A DNA stretch of 64,000 nt, from assembly GCF_000969825.1 (NCBI RefSeq), contig NZ_KQ033919.1, positions 896,873-960,872 on the forward strand, in the 5' to 3' direction. The DNA is from Parabacteroides gordonii MS-1 = DSM 23371. Lineage in GTDB: Bacteria > Bacteroidota > Bacteroidia > Bacteroidales > Tannerellaceae. The stretch's first letter is position 1; each line of letters begins with the position of its first letter. The position numbers and the translations under genes were made by a program. Under the pieces are notes generated by a model. The model was given only the letters and a program-made list of their open reading frames with translations, was not told where the DNA came from and searched no databases. Of the stretch, positions 24,593-33,900 are shown piece by piece.

Positions 24593-25207
24593 ATGGCAGG
24601 AAAAAGCATAACAGGAGAAAGAGATCGGGAAGCTACTGAAAAACGGTTGCTGGATACTATCGGTAAAATGATTGCCGAAGATGGCTTCGAGAAAATCGGC
24701 ATTAACGCTATAGCTACCCAATCAGGTGTTTCAAAGATATTGATATACCGCTATTTTGGCTCGGTAGAGGGACTTATGGCTGCTTACATACGGCAACATG
24801 ATTTTTGGCTCAATTTCCCACTTGAATATCCCAGCCGTAAAGAACTACCTACATTCGTGAAAGGCATGTTTCAAGGACAGATTGAGCAATTAAGGAATAA
24901 TCCTACTTTAAAAAGGCTTTATCGCTGGGAACTATCTTGCAATAATGATATGATCGTAAAGCTAAGAGAGCAGCGGGAGAAAGTTGGAATAGACCTTATT
25001 AAAAAAGTGAGTGAACTAACAGGACATCCGCAGAAGGAGATAGCGGTAATGGCTTCCCTCTTGACTGCATCTATTACTTATCTGGTGATGCTGGAAGATT
25101 TCTGTCCGGTATATAACGGCATCCCCCTAAATGAAAACTCCGGTTGGGAACAAATAAACGAAGGAATTGAGGTCTTTATCAATAAGATATTTCAAAATGA
25201 ACACTGA
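24593..25207 (+). CDS. TetR-family transcriptional regulator
   Basis: 204 residues. The N-terminal TetR HTH (about 12-60) is clear: ATEKRLLDTIGKMIAEDGFEK then NAIATQSGVSKILIYRYFGS. The C-terminal ligand domain is helical and not specific enough to name an inducer. It starts a four-gene run with a nitroreductase-like protein, a DUF2271 lipoprotein and a small outer-membrane protein. The same 18-bp site lies before this gene and before the DUF2271 gene, suggesting that it represses itself and the second half of the cluster. Confidence 0.9.
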   Translation: MAGKSITGERDREATEKRLLDTIGKMIAEDGFEKIGINAIATQSGVSKILIYRYFGSVEGLMAAYIRQHDFWLNFPLEYPSRKELPTFVKGMFQGQIEQLRNNPTLKRLYRWELSCNNDMIVKLREQREKVGIDLIKKVSELTGHPQKEIAVMASLLTASITYLVMLEDFCPVYNGIPLNENSGWEQINEGIEVFINKIFQNEH

Positions 25208-26153
25208 TTTCATACAAATAGCCAGCTATGCTTCTAAGGCTCCTTCGGGACATAACACGCAACCTTGGAAATTTCACATTGCTGATAATACAATTACGGT
25301 TATTCCAAACTTCGAGGTTGCATTACCTGTCGTTGATGGAAATAACCGGGAGTTATTCATTAGTTTAGGTTGTGCAGTCGAAAACCTATGTATTGCGGCT
25401 AACCATTTCGGCTATACAACTCAAATAGTTGAATATAGCATCAAAGGAATCATTCTTGAATTAACAAAGAATGACCTCATGGTTGAAAATCCTCTATTCC
25501 ATCAAATAGAAAAACGGCAAACAAACCGTAGTGTCTATAATGGTAATAAAGTATCGAATGAAATGCTGCAACAGCTTCAATCCATTCAAAAAGAAGATGC
25601 TGTTCAATTCTACTTTGCCGAAATAGGTACACCATTTGCCGACACAATAATCAAATACATACTAAAAGGGAATGAAATTCAAATGAATGATGCTGCTTTC
25701 AAAAATGAATTACTTTCGTGGATGAGATTTAATAAGAAACAGGTTACAGAGACACAAAACGGATTAAGTTATCTCGTTTTCGGAAACCCGCCATTGCCCG
25801 GAATATTTGCACGCCCCATAGTTCGCTTATTCCTAAAATCCAATATGCAAAATAAATCGGATAGGAAGAAAATCGGTTCTTCCTCACATTTCGTTATATA
25901 TACCACGCAGAATAATACCATTGAAGAATGGCTTAATTTAGGGAGAAGCCTTCAACGCTTTTTATTAAAAACTAGTGAAATAGGAATTTCTTACGCTTTC
26001 CTGAACCAACCATGTGAAGTTACCACATTGTCGATTGCTCTACGGAAAGAGTCACCTATTAATAAGGAATATCCTACCTTGATATTGAGAATAGGTTATG
26101 CAAATCCAGTGCCCTATTCTCCTCGTAAGAATATTGAAACATTATTAAGATAA
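25197..26153 (+). CDS. Nitroreductase-fold protein, Acg-like
   Basis: 318 residues from ATG 25197, overlapping the tetR stop by 11 bp; an upstream start at 25167 would only add residues read in the tetR end. The opening SYASKAPSGHNTQPWKF is the flavin-binding nitroreductase signature. The long central part and the C-terminal block WLNLGRSLQRFLLKTSEIGISYAFLNQP fit the Acg/double-nitroreductase family rather than classical NfsB types. A reductive or flavin-storage role in response to a toxic compound is possible, given the TetR context. Confidence 0.85.
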   Translation: MNTDFIQIASYASKAPSGHNTQPWKFHIADNTITVIPNFEVALPVVDGNNRELFISLGCAVENLCIAANHFGYTTQIVEYSIKGIILELTKNDLMVENPLFHQIEKRQTNRSVYNGNKVSNEMLQQLQSIQKEDAVQFYFAEIGTPFADTIIKYILKGNEIQMNDAAFKNELLSWMRFNKKQVTETQNGLSYLVFGNPPLPGIFARPIVRLFLKSNMQNKSDRKKIGSSSHFVIYTTQNNTIEEWLNLGRSLQRFLLKTSEIGISYAFLNQPCEVTTLSIALRKESPINKEYPTLILRIGYANPVPYSPRKNIETLLR

Positions 26154-26171
26154 TCTTTTTTTTGCTTGAAA

Positions 26172-26189
26172 TGTTCCCGATAAGTAACA
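26172..26189. promoter_or_regulatory. Second copy of the TetR-type operator
   Basis: TGTTCCCGATAAGTAACA differs from 24542-24559 in one base. It lies 32 bp before the DUF2271 gene; in the first copy the gap to the tetR start is 33 bp, so the geometry is the same. Confidence 0.65.
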
Positions 26190-26220
26190 AATGATATAAT
26201 AACAATTTAATAAAACTAAC

Positions 26221-26943
26221 ATGAAGAAAATGGGATTGACATTCATTTATTTATGGCTCATTAGCCTTTGTTCCTGCCAAAAGGAACTAATTGAATATGA
26301 GAAAGGAGATGTAAAAATCTGCATAGAACAGGGTGAGCATTGGCTGCATGATTTTCCTTTGTTTTTGGGTATTAATAAAAAGAACCCACCTCAAATTGCT
26401 ATTTGGTTGGAAGATACACAAGGGAATTATCTTTCAACGGTTTATGTAACTCATAAAATCGCCACTCAATCTTGGCAAGCATCGGGAGGAAACCGACGAA
26501 AAGAAGCTCTACCTCATTGGTGTTATTCACGTGGAGTTAAATACGATGATGGACTTTATTTGCCAACAAAGAAAGAGCCATTAATAGATGGCATATCAGG
26601 AGCGACCCCACACGAAAACTTTGATATAAAATTAAATCTGGCAACAGCATTAAAGAAGTTCGTAGTAAAAATAGAAATAAATCATTCCACTGATTTCAAT
26701 GAAGCCTTCCCTAAATCAGCCAAAGATGGAGAAGCCAACTATTCAGGAGGTAAAGAAGGAAGCGGACAACCTGCAATCGTATATGCTGCCAATGTAGATT
26801 TATTGTCAGGTGAAAAATCATTTGAAGCAAATCTGGTGGGGCATAGCAGCCCTGACGGTAGTTCCGGAGAAGTCAATAAAGATACATCGGGGCTGACAAC
26901 TGCTTTACATATTGTGAAACGTATAACTGTAATTATCCAATGA
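26221..26943 (+). CDS. DUF2271-type lipoprotein
   Basis: 240 residues with a lipoprotein signal (FIYLWLISLCSCQKE, Cys about 19), so a membrane-anchored periplasmic or surface protein. The body matches my memory of DUF2271: IAIWLEDTQGNYLSTVYVT, HWCYSRG, DGISGATPHENFDIKLNL and QPAIVYAANVDL. The family often lies beside flavin-transfer or PepSY-type membrane proteins in oxidative settings, but no such partner is seen. Its end overlaps the next gene by ATGA, so translation is coupled. Confidence 0.8.
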   Translation: MKKMGLTFIYLWLISLCSCQKELIEYEKGDVKICIEQGEHWLHDFPLFLGINKKNPPQIAIWLEDTQGNYLSTVYVTHKIATQSWQASGGNRRKEALPHWCYSRGVKYDDGLYLPTKKEPLIDGISGATPHENFDIKLNLATALKKFVVKIEINHSTDFNEAFPKSAKDGEANYSGGKEGSGQPAIVYAANVDLLSGEKSFEANLVGHSSPDGSSGEVNKDTSGLTTALHIVKRITVIIQ

Positions 26944-27467
26944 AAAAGATTATTCTACTTATTATTATAGTTTGTTGCGCTGCTACCATTGCAACAGCGC
27001 AACAAACAGAACGCTTCACTCTTGCTACAAGTGTAGGAACAGGGGTTGATATGAACGAGCCGGCAACCACTCCGTTTACGTGGCAAGCTCTTGGCTATTA
27101 TGCTATCAACAAACGGATATCGGTCGGTATCGGGACAGGATTATCTATTTATGAGAAAACTCTGATTCCGCTATTTGCCGATGCAAAATTGTTAATCATA
27201 AAGCCTAGAAAATTCACTCCTTATATAGAATGTGGCGTTGGGTATAGTTTTGCACCGGATAAAAATGCTAATGGAGGTTTTTATTTGAATCCGTCTGTTG
27301 GGGTAGAATATTCAATTTGTAAAAGTAAGAAGTTATTCTTGGCTTTAGGATATGAATCCCAAAAACTTGAACGGCTGAAAACGCAAAAACAATCATTGTT
27401 TACAGCCGAGTTTGCAGAGAAGTTAAGCCATCATGTTATTTCAATAAAGATTGGATTCATGTTTTAA
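26940..27467 (+). CDS. Small outer-membrane beta-barrel-like protein
   Basis: 175 residues with a clear signal peptide (MKKIILLIIIVCCAATIATAQ, cleavage after TAQ). Alternating strands follow with Gly/aromatic ends (SVGIGTGLSIY, YIECGVGYSFAP, NPSVGVEYSI) and a terminal Phe (IKIGFMF), as usual for outer-membrane barrels. ATGA overlap with the DUF2271 gene. Function unknown; it is part of the TetR-linked cluster. Confidence 0.8.
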   Translation: MKKIILLIIIVCCAATIATAQQTERFTLATSVGTGVDMNEPATTPFTWQALGYYAINKRISVGIGTGLSIYEKTLIPLFADAKLLIIKPRKFTPYIECGVGYSFAPDKNANGGFYLNPSVGVEYSICKSKKLFLALGYESQKLERLKTQKQSLFTAEFAEKLSHHVISIKIGFMF

Positions 27468-27549
27468 AGACATAAAGAAATCATTCAGCAACATGTAACA
27501 GACTTTAGTCTGATTATTAATACTCATTAATTATTAAACACTCGTGCCT

Positions 27550-28177
27550 ATGAATGATTTATCAAAAACGAGGATTATCATCTTATTGACTGATTCCTCA
27601 CAAAAAGTAACTGACACAGAAATGCAAGACGCTTATGACGAATTTATCAGGTGCATAGCAATAATTGGCAGTTCAAAAGATAACTCCAATATCTTTCGGA
27701 TGCTGAATCTCACTCGTATTGAGATAGCACCCTTAAAAGAGCTATATCAGTACGGGCAGGGGGAAAAATGCGCTTAAAAATTCTTATTTACATAAAGTGC
27801 TGGCTATTATCAATGTAGAATTGGAACTATTAAGTCTAAAAATTAAGCATCCTGAATCATTTGATTCTCCCACCTTACCAACATTCGAATCAGATCTATA
27901 TGTAACCCCTAAGTCAAAGGACTTGGGGATTATTGGTATTGCTGAAATAGTAATAGGGTTATCTTTTTTAGGCGAAGTAGTCGGAAAAGACGGAAAACCC
28001 GTCCCATTAGTTCGTTTAGCTCACGGTTTTGAAGTCCTTTTCAATTTAAAATTTGGAAGTATATACGATAAACTGGATGCTATTTTTATGCGTAAACCAT
28101 TCAATCTGACCAAAACATTAGATGCTTTAAAGAATGCAATTAACAAAGAAGCCCGTAAACGAGCTAATAAACATTAG
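27550..28177 (+). pseudogene. RteC-like gene split over two frames (IME2 copy)
   Basis: The first frame (from ATG 27550; GTG 27544 possible) ends at 27777. The second frame runs to 28177 and contains YLHKVLAIINVELELLSLKIKHPESF, then DLGIIGIAEIVIGLSFLGEV and a C-terminal LARLAHGFEVLFN-like block recalling RteC. Frame one becomes frame two by one +1 step in GGGGGAAAAA (about 27760-27768). The order RteC-like, then HTH, matches IME1, where the break is at the homologous place. A pseudogene is the simplest reading, but a programmed shift must be considered. Confidence 0.65.
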
Positions 28178-28284
28178 ACAAAATGGTTTTATAATTCTCT
28201 TATTTACAACTATTTGAATTTTATTTTTAGGGGAGTAGGTAACTACTCCTCTTTTTCTAGTTCTCCATTCTGCCGATTTTTGCA

Positions 28285-28301
28285 TCATCAATCGATTGAC
28301 A
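28285..28301 (+). promoter_or_regulatory. Palindromic operator shared with IME1
   Basis: TCATCAATCGATTGACA, identical to the minus strand of 15201-15217, around the palindrome TCAATCGATTGA (28288-28299). TTTTTGC directly upstream resembles a -7 box. The HTH start codon lies 33 bp after the palindrome. Confidence 0.65.
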
Positions 28302-28332
28302 TTCATAATGTATCACTAAAAAATGAAGCAAA

Positions 28333-28665
28333 ATGTATATAGACAACGAAAACTTTGAGAAATGGATGGAGAAGCTATCCAAGAAACTTACTGAAATAGG
28401 GAAAGACTTAAAATCCCTAATCAATACTGATAAAGTATTAGATGATAATGAAAAGATACTCGATAATCAGAATTTAGCCTTTCTTCTGAAAGTATCTTTC
28501 CGAACTCTTCAACGTTATAGGGTAAGCGGTCAACTACCTTTCTTTACCATCGGAAAGAAAACTTATTATCGTGCTGGTGATATTCGGTCTTTCGTTCGTG
28601 AACGTGCCGATTTCCAAACCTACAAACAGTTTGAAAAAGCCAATCAATTAGAGAATCAGCCTTGA
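28333..28665 (+). CDS. HTH_17 protein after the RteC-like gene (IME2 copy)
   Basis: 110 residues, homologous to IME1 14840-15166: MYIDNENFEKWMEKL, DNQNLAFLLKVSFRTLQRYRVSGQL, wing KKTYYRAGDIRSFVRER. The start is fixed by the conserved leader AAATGAAGCAAA before it. It precedes the candidate oriT and mobilisation genes, so it may control transfer. Confidence 0.87.
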   Translation: MYIDNENFEKWMEKLSKKLTEIGKDLKSLINTDKVLDDNEKILDNQNLAFLLKVSFRTLQRYRVSGQLPFFTIGKKTYYRAGDIRSFVRERADFQTYKQFEKANQLENQP

Positions 28666-28689
28666 AAGCAAAAGGTAGCAAGAGAAAGA

Positions 28690-28860
28690 AGTCTGTGTTT
28701 AGGCTATTTCTCTGTGCTACCACCCCGATTTAGCAAAAACTGCTTCACCTATCGGTTCAGCCCGTTTCGCTAAATCGAGCAAGAGGAAACTGGACTTTGT
28801 CCTGTTCTCCCTCTTGCCCTGCGGGGCAAAGCCTTCGGCTTTAGCGTGTTACAAAAACAT
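28690..28860. other. Candidate oriT of IME2
   Basis: Several inverted repeats are packed before the mobilisation genes: CGATTTAGC (28726-28734) with GCTAAATCG (28769-28777), GCAAGAGG (28779-28786) with CCTCTTGC (28810-28817), and AAAGCC/GGCTTT (28829-28843). It lies 90-260 bp before the BfmA/BtgA-type gene. No protein frame is visible in this gap. Confidence 0.5.
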
Positions 28861-28949
28861 GCTGTAATGACACCTGTAATAAGCATTTTCTTTGCAATGT
28901 TTATTATCAGGTATTTATCTATTCATATTTCTATAAAAAAGTAATTACC

Positions 28950-29534
28950 ATGCCAAATAACAGTCGAAAAACGATATTCACTACCATTTCCATAGACAAA
29001 GAAACGGCAGCTTTGGTAGAAAAAATATGCAAACGCTATTCACTGAAAAAGAGCGAAGTTGTAAAGTTGGCGTTCGGATATATTGATAAGGCACATATCA
29101 ACCCATCCGAAGCACCTGAATCCGTAAAATCGGAACTGGCAAAAATAAATAAGAGGCAGGATGATATTATCCGTTTCATCCGTCACTACGAGGAAGAACA
29201 ACTGAATCCCATGATACGAGCAACAAATTCTATCGCTTTGCGCTTCGAGACTATCGGCAAAACATTAGAAACTTTTATTCTCTCTCAACTGGAAGCCAGT
29301 CAGGAGAAACAAACAGCCGTACTTAAAAAACTAAGTGAGCAGTTCTGCAATCATGCCGATGTGATAAACAATCAGTCCAAACAGATAAATGCACTTTACC
29401 AGATACACCAACGGGATTATAAAAAGTTGCTTCAACTGATACAACTCTATTCAGAACTATCTTCTTGCGGTGTGATGGATAGCAAAAGGAAAGAGAACTT
29501 GAAAGCTGAAATCTTCAATCTGATAAATACGTAG
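28950..29534 (+). CDS. BfmA/BtgA-family mobilisation protein
   Basis: 194 residues. The ribbon-helix-helix-like N-terminus (TTISIDKETAALVEKICKRYSLKKSEVVKLAFGYI) binds DNA, and a long helical coiled-coil tail follows (NKRQDDIIRFIRHYEEEQ...). This matches the BfmA/BtgA accessory proteins of Bacteroides mobilisable transposons, which help the relaxase at oriT. The relaxase gene starts 2 bp after its stop codon. Confidence 0.87.
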   Translation: MPNNSRKTIFTTISIDKETAALVEKICKRYSLKKSEVVKLAFGYIDKAHINPSEAPESVKSELAKINKRQDDIIRFIRHYEEEQLNPMIRATNSIALRFETIGKTLETFILSQLEASQEKQTAVLKKLSEQFCNHADVINNQSKQINALYQIHQRDYKKLLQLIQLYSELSSCGVMDSKRKENLKAEIFNLINT

Positions 29535-29536
29535 TT

Positions 29537-30472
29537 ATGCACATAGACTTTGCTCCACCATCAAACGGAACATATAATAATGCTGGCAGTAGCCGACAAT
29601 TAGCTAATTATATGGAACATGAAGATTTGGAACGGATGGAAAAAGGTATCTATACCGAAGGCTTTTTCAATCTGACAGATGATAACATTTATAAGTCAAA
29701 GGTTATAAAGGATATAGATAGTAATATAGGGCAACTCCTAAAAACAGATGCTAAGTTTTATGCTATTCATGTCAGCCCATCGGAAAAGGAGCTCCGAGTA
29801 ATGGGTAGTACGGAGCAGGAACAAACCGAAGCAATGAAACGCTATATTCGTGAAGTATTTATTCCTGAATATGCCAAGAATTTCAACAAAGGGCTATCCG
29901 AAACAGATATAAAGTTTTATGGGAAGATTCATTTTGATCGCAACCGTTCAGATAACAATTTGAATATGCACTGTCATTTGATTGTAGGCCGGAAAGATCA
30001 ATCCAATAAGAAAAAACTATCTCCGCTTACTAATCATAAGGACACCAAGAATGGAGTAATAAAAGGCGGCTTCGACCGTGTGAATCTGTTCCAAGAAGCG
30101 GAGCAAGGTTTTGACAAGCTATTCGGCTATAACCGTCAATTATCAGAATCCTTTGAGTATGCCAATACCATGAAGAACGGCAGCATAAATGATAAACTGA
30201 AAATGCAGGAACAAAAATTACAAGAACCAAAACAATATCTTGTTGGCGAAAATAAAATAAGAATATTCCAATCCAGTGAAAAAGATAACATGATTTCTTG
30301 CAATCTTAATAGTAAGGTAGATACAAAACACATTTACAATCAGCAAAAGAACAATGGTGGAGATCCTCTTTTGTCTATCTTTTCATTGGGAGAGGGTAAT
30401 AATTACGATGCAACATCGGTAGAAGATATACAGGCACAGAAGCGCAAAAAGAAGAAAGAGATAAGAAAATGA
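29537..30472 (+). CDS. BtgB-type relaxase (DUF5712-like)
   Basis: 311 residues. The opening MHIDFAPPSNGTYNNAGSSRQLANYMEHED and the metal-site block NLNMHCHLIVGRKD (H145, H147; another His at 78 in YAIHVSPSE) mark a relaxase of the BfmB/BtgB type, often annotated DUF5712. It is unrelated in sequence to the IME1 relaxase, so the two elements mobilise differently although their integrases are close. The stop overlaps a 36-codon frame by ATGA. Confidence 0.85.
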   Translation: MHIDFAPPSNGTYNNAGSSRQLANYMEHEDLERMEKGIYTEGFFNLTDDNIYKSKVIKDIDSNIGQLLKTDAKFYAIHVSPSEKELRVMGSTEQEQTEAMKRYIREVFIPEYAKNFNKGLSETDIKFYGKIHFDRNRSDNNLNMHCHLIVGRKDQSNKKKLSPLTNHKDTKNGVIKGGFDRVNLFQEAEQGFDKLFGYNRQLSESFEYANTMKNGSINDKLKMQEQKLQEPKQYLVGENKIRIFQSSEKDNMISCNLNSKVDTKHIYNQQKNNGGDPLLSIFSLGEGNNYDATSVEDIQAQKRKKKKEIRK

Positions 30473-30579
30473 TTGAAAATGAAAAACTAAGAACTGAAAT
30501 AATCCATTACCCAATGGAGTGGTTCAAATATCGAAAATCGCTTATAAGACTGACAGTGGATAACATTATTACCACCTAA
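30469..30579 (+). CDS. Possible 36-residue coupled ORF after the relaxase
   Basis: The ATG at 30469 overlaps the relaxase stop as ATGA. The frame reads MIENEKLRTEIIHYPMEWF and ends at 30579 without domain. It may be the remnant of an accessory gene like the coiled-coil gene after the IME1 relaxase, or chance. Confidence 0.35.
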   Translation: MIENEKLRTEIIHYPMEWFKYRKSLIRLTVDNIITT

Positions 30580-30936
30580 AGAAAAAAACAAGATTAGATT
30601 GATGAAATCACAACTTAGAATATACTAAAAAGTTATGTCTTAGAAAACCTATATTAAATGCATTTGTGAAATCCTGAATTACCATATCTGATCTAAGCTA
30701 TTACAATTTGTGCCAATCCCTTACAAAATATGCTTTGATTAACTTGTGTCCATCAAAAACATTATCTACCTTTGTGTTAGAGGACTATATGAATTTATGT
30801 AGAGAATACTGTGTATGGTTGGACTTCCACTAATCTATTGTACACACTTCTTTTCAAAATCTAATCTAGTTCCTTTTTATAAAACAATTAAAAGGATATA
30901 TCTAATATTGTTATTTACATATATTTATTATTAGCA
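30580..30936. other. AT-rich gap before the Detocs operon
   Basis: No gene frame of note. It contains the probable Detocs promoter (30743-30774), leaving about 160 bases of untranslated leader before the kinase gene. I see no clear hairpin in that leader. Confidence 0.5.
30743..30774 (+). promoter_or_regulatory. Probable promoter of the Detocs operon
   Basis: CTTG at 30743-30746 and TACCTTTG at 30767-30774 fit the Bacteroidetes -33/-7 boxes with 20 bp spacing. Confidence 0.5.
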
Positions 30937-33900
30937 ATGAGACAAAAAAAGAATATTGATATTATTTATAACTCTTTCTTTGATAGACGTGTTCAGAAGG
31001 ATATTTCAGCTAATATGCTATATTCCAACTTAAAATATAAAGAACAAAAACGTATTATTACTAGAATATCTCCTATATTTAAGTCTTGTATTTACTTGAA
31101 AACACTCTTGCCTCAAAATTATAATGACCTATTGGGTAAAATTAATTTTACGGTATCCAACTTATGCAACGGGGTAGGTTGTCTCACCACACAATGCATA
31201 CATTTTTCAAATGAGATAAATAGTTATCTCGAAAAGAGGAAAGATTTTGAAAAGCATATACTGCTGGGAAATTATGATAGATGTTATACCATACTTGATG
31301 ATATTGACTGTATTTGTGTTTCAATGTGGTCTTTAGAAAATAGAATATTACTAAGTAAGTTGAAATATGGTACTAAGGGAGCTATTGACTTTAAGGATGA
31401 ACTAAATTCTAAAGTAAAATCTCTTCTATCTATATTCATTTCTTTCTTTTGGAAAAATGCAGATGTAAAATATTCATTAGCAGGGATTAAGCAAGAGCTT
31501 AATATGTTAATAAGATTGTCTAACTCTAGTGATGAAATCTCTGATGTTTTTAGATATGAATTTCTAAAATTTCAATCATCTTATAAATATGAACATCTTT
31601 TTTGGAATATCTTAAGAATGTCTATAATTGATGTATATGAATTTTTATTAGAGATTTTAATAAATTCAGATTTTGACGACTGTGATTTAGAAGATATAAA
31701 AGCATGTATTAAGGATTTAAATAATAATGTTCAAGATTCTACTTTAGGCAAATTATATGCTAATTATAGCATAGGGTCAAATATACAAGAAGACTCTCTT
31801 GAACATATTTTACTAATGAATTTATTTAGAACTAAGCAATATAGCTATTTAATAGAAAAAGCTGCTAATTACATTCAAAATAATCCATGTGATATTGATA
31901 TTTTAGATATTTATATCAAGGCGCATTTATATATGGAATATAACAATATTGACTTGGCTTTTTTAGAAGAAAATTGTTTGCTCAAAAAAATGGCTCTCAA
32001 TCTTTTTTCTTACTTAAAGAGAGATTCTAATTATACCGTATCTTATAATGAACTTAATATACAATTAAATACTTTAAGCCATTTAAGGATTGGGAAACAA
32101 CTTTTTTGCAAACTGAGCTTTTATGAGAAATATGGTGTCTCTTTATTACATTATTCACTATGGACACCAAATATTAAATTCTCAGACATTGATATTAGTG
32201 AAAGTGATTATCAAACGATACTTTCACAAAAAGTGCCATCTTTTATACGGGAACAAGCGTTTTCTCATTTATTTTATAACTTTGTAGAGGTAGATAATAT
32301 CATTGATGCAATAAAAATATACGTGACTGCATACTTCGAAAACAAACAATTTGTACGTAATATTGAAACAAAAAATATTGTAAAAAAAGTAGAAGAGAAA
32401 ATATTAACTCAAGAATGTATTCCTTTAGAATTCAGTATATTTTTTTCGTTGGTAGATGCTCCTAATTATATTATTTATTATTATTTCAAAAAATATCTAT
32501 TCAGTATAAATGAGAAAAAACCGTCTGACATAAAATTTCCATCAAAGAAAATATCGAAAGAAGTAGAATTCTTTTTATTACATGTTTGTACTCCTAACAT
32601 TCTTTCTTTATATACTCGACAATTTCCAACTTCATCCGATGTTCTTGATGAGAGATTGAGGATATTAAAACAACTTAGTGGTATTGATAATAATAATAAA
32701 TACTTAACAGAATTGACAGAAATCACCAGAACAAAGACTATTCGTAAACGTGTGCAATCATTAGACCAAAGTATGATTTACGTTGATGAAAAAGCTCTAA
32801 AAGAACTGGAAATGGATGAGGTTTACAAACTTTACCAAAGTTATATAAATATTGATGAAAATATAAAAACGAAGGAAGTATCCATTGAATCATTAGAGGA
32901 ATTGGATTTTAATCAAGCCTTTGACGGAGAACAAGATTTAAATATAAAAATAAAACAAGTACAATATAAATACATACTTTTTCGGCAAATATTCATAACA
33001 ATAAGACGTAAATTTTTGGTTAGTTATAAAAATGGACTTGATTTCTACTTAAGTACTAGAATTAGACATGGTACTTTAATAAATCAATTACGTAGACAAT
33101 TTGATAATTCTCACTTAGTGACCAATATAACAAGTGAAGGAGAGTATGCACGAGATATGTTTATAACCAATAATATTTTAAGACTTGAAGATGTAAAAAA
33201 GGAAGCAATTCAGGATATACTACTATCATTTACAAAAGAAATTGATAATTTAATTCTTTCATTAAAGAATGATATTGTACAGGTACAAGCTTATGATCTA
33301 GACAAACAACACGCTGATGCAATATTCAACTATGACCATTTAAGGTTTGAGTTTGATTTAAGTTATCGATTCGTCGAAGAAATTTCGAAAATTAAAGACT
33401 ATAATGAGTTTATAGATTCAATTTTTATACATCTATGGGAATGCACAGATATATTACTAGAAAAAATGAGAGATTATCTTGAAATATTAAAAAAACAATT
33501 TATTTTAAAATTAAATAAATTAGAAGTGGATGTAGCTAGTATTGCCGAAAAAGAGTGTAATATAACATATTTTTCAGATCTAATAGCAACTTGTCGTACT
33601 GGAGTGCAAACAGATATAGACATAGTAAAAAAATGGTTCTATAGAAGTAAAGGTGATGAGAGTGATTTTACTATAAATGATTTAATTGATGCATGTATCC
33701 AAAGTGTAGCAATACATAGAAATGTAGGCAATTTCACTCCAGAAGTGATAGGTTGTAGCTTTATTGTTTTTAGAGGTGAATTCTTTAAAAAGCTGGGAGA
33801 TCTAATTCAAATTTTCTTAAATAACATTATTGACTATGAATTAGCATCAGGATATAGCACTTCTCCGATTATTGAAATTAAGGAGTCTTCAAATATTATT

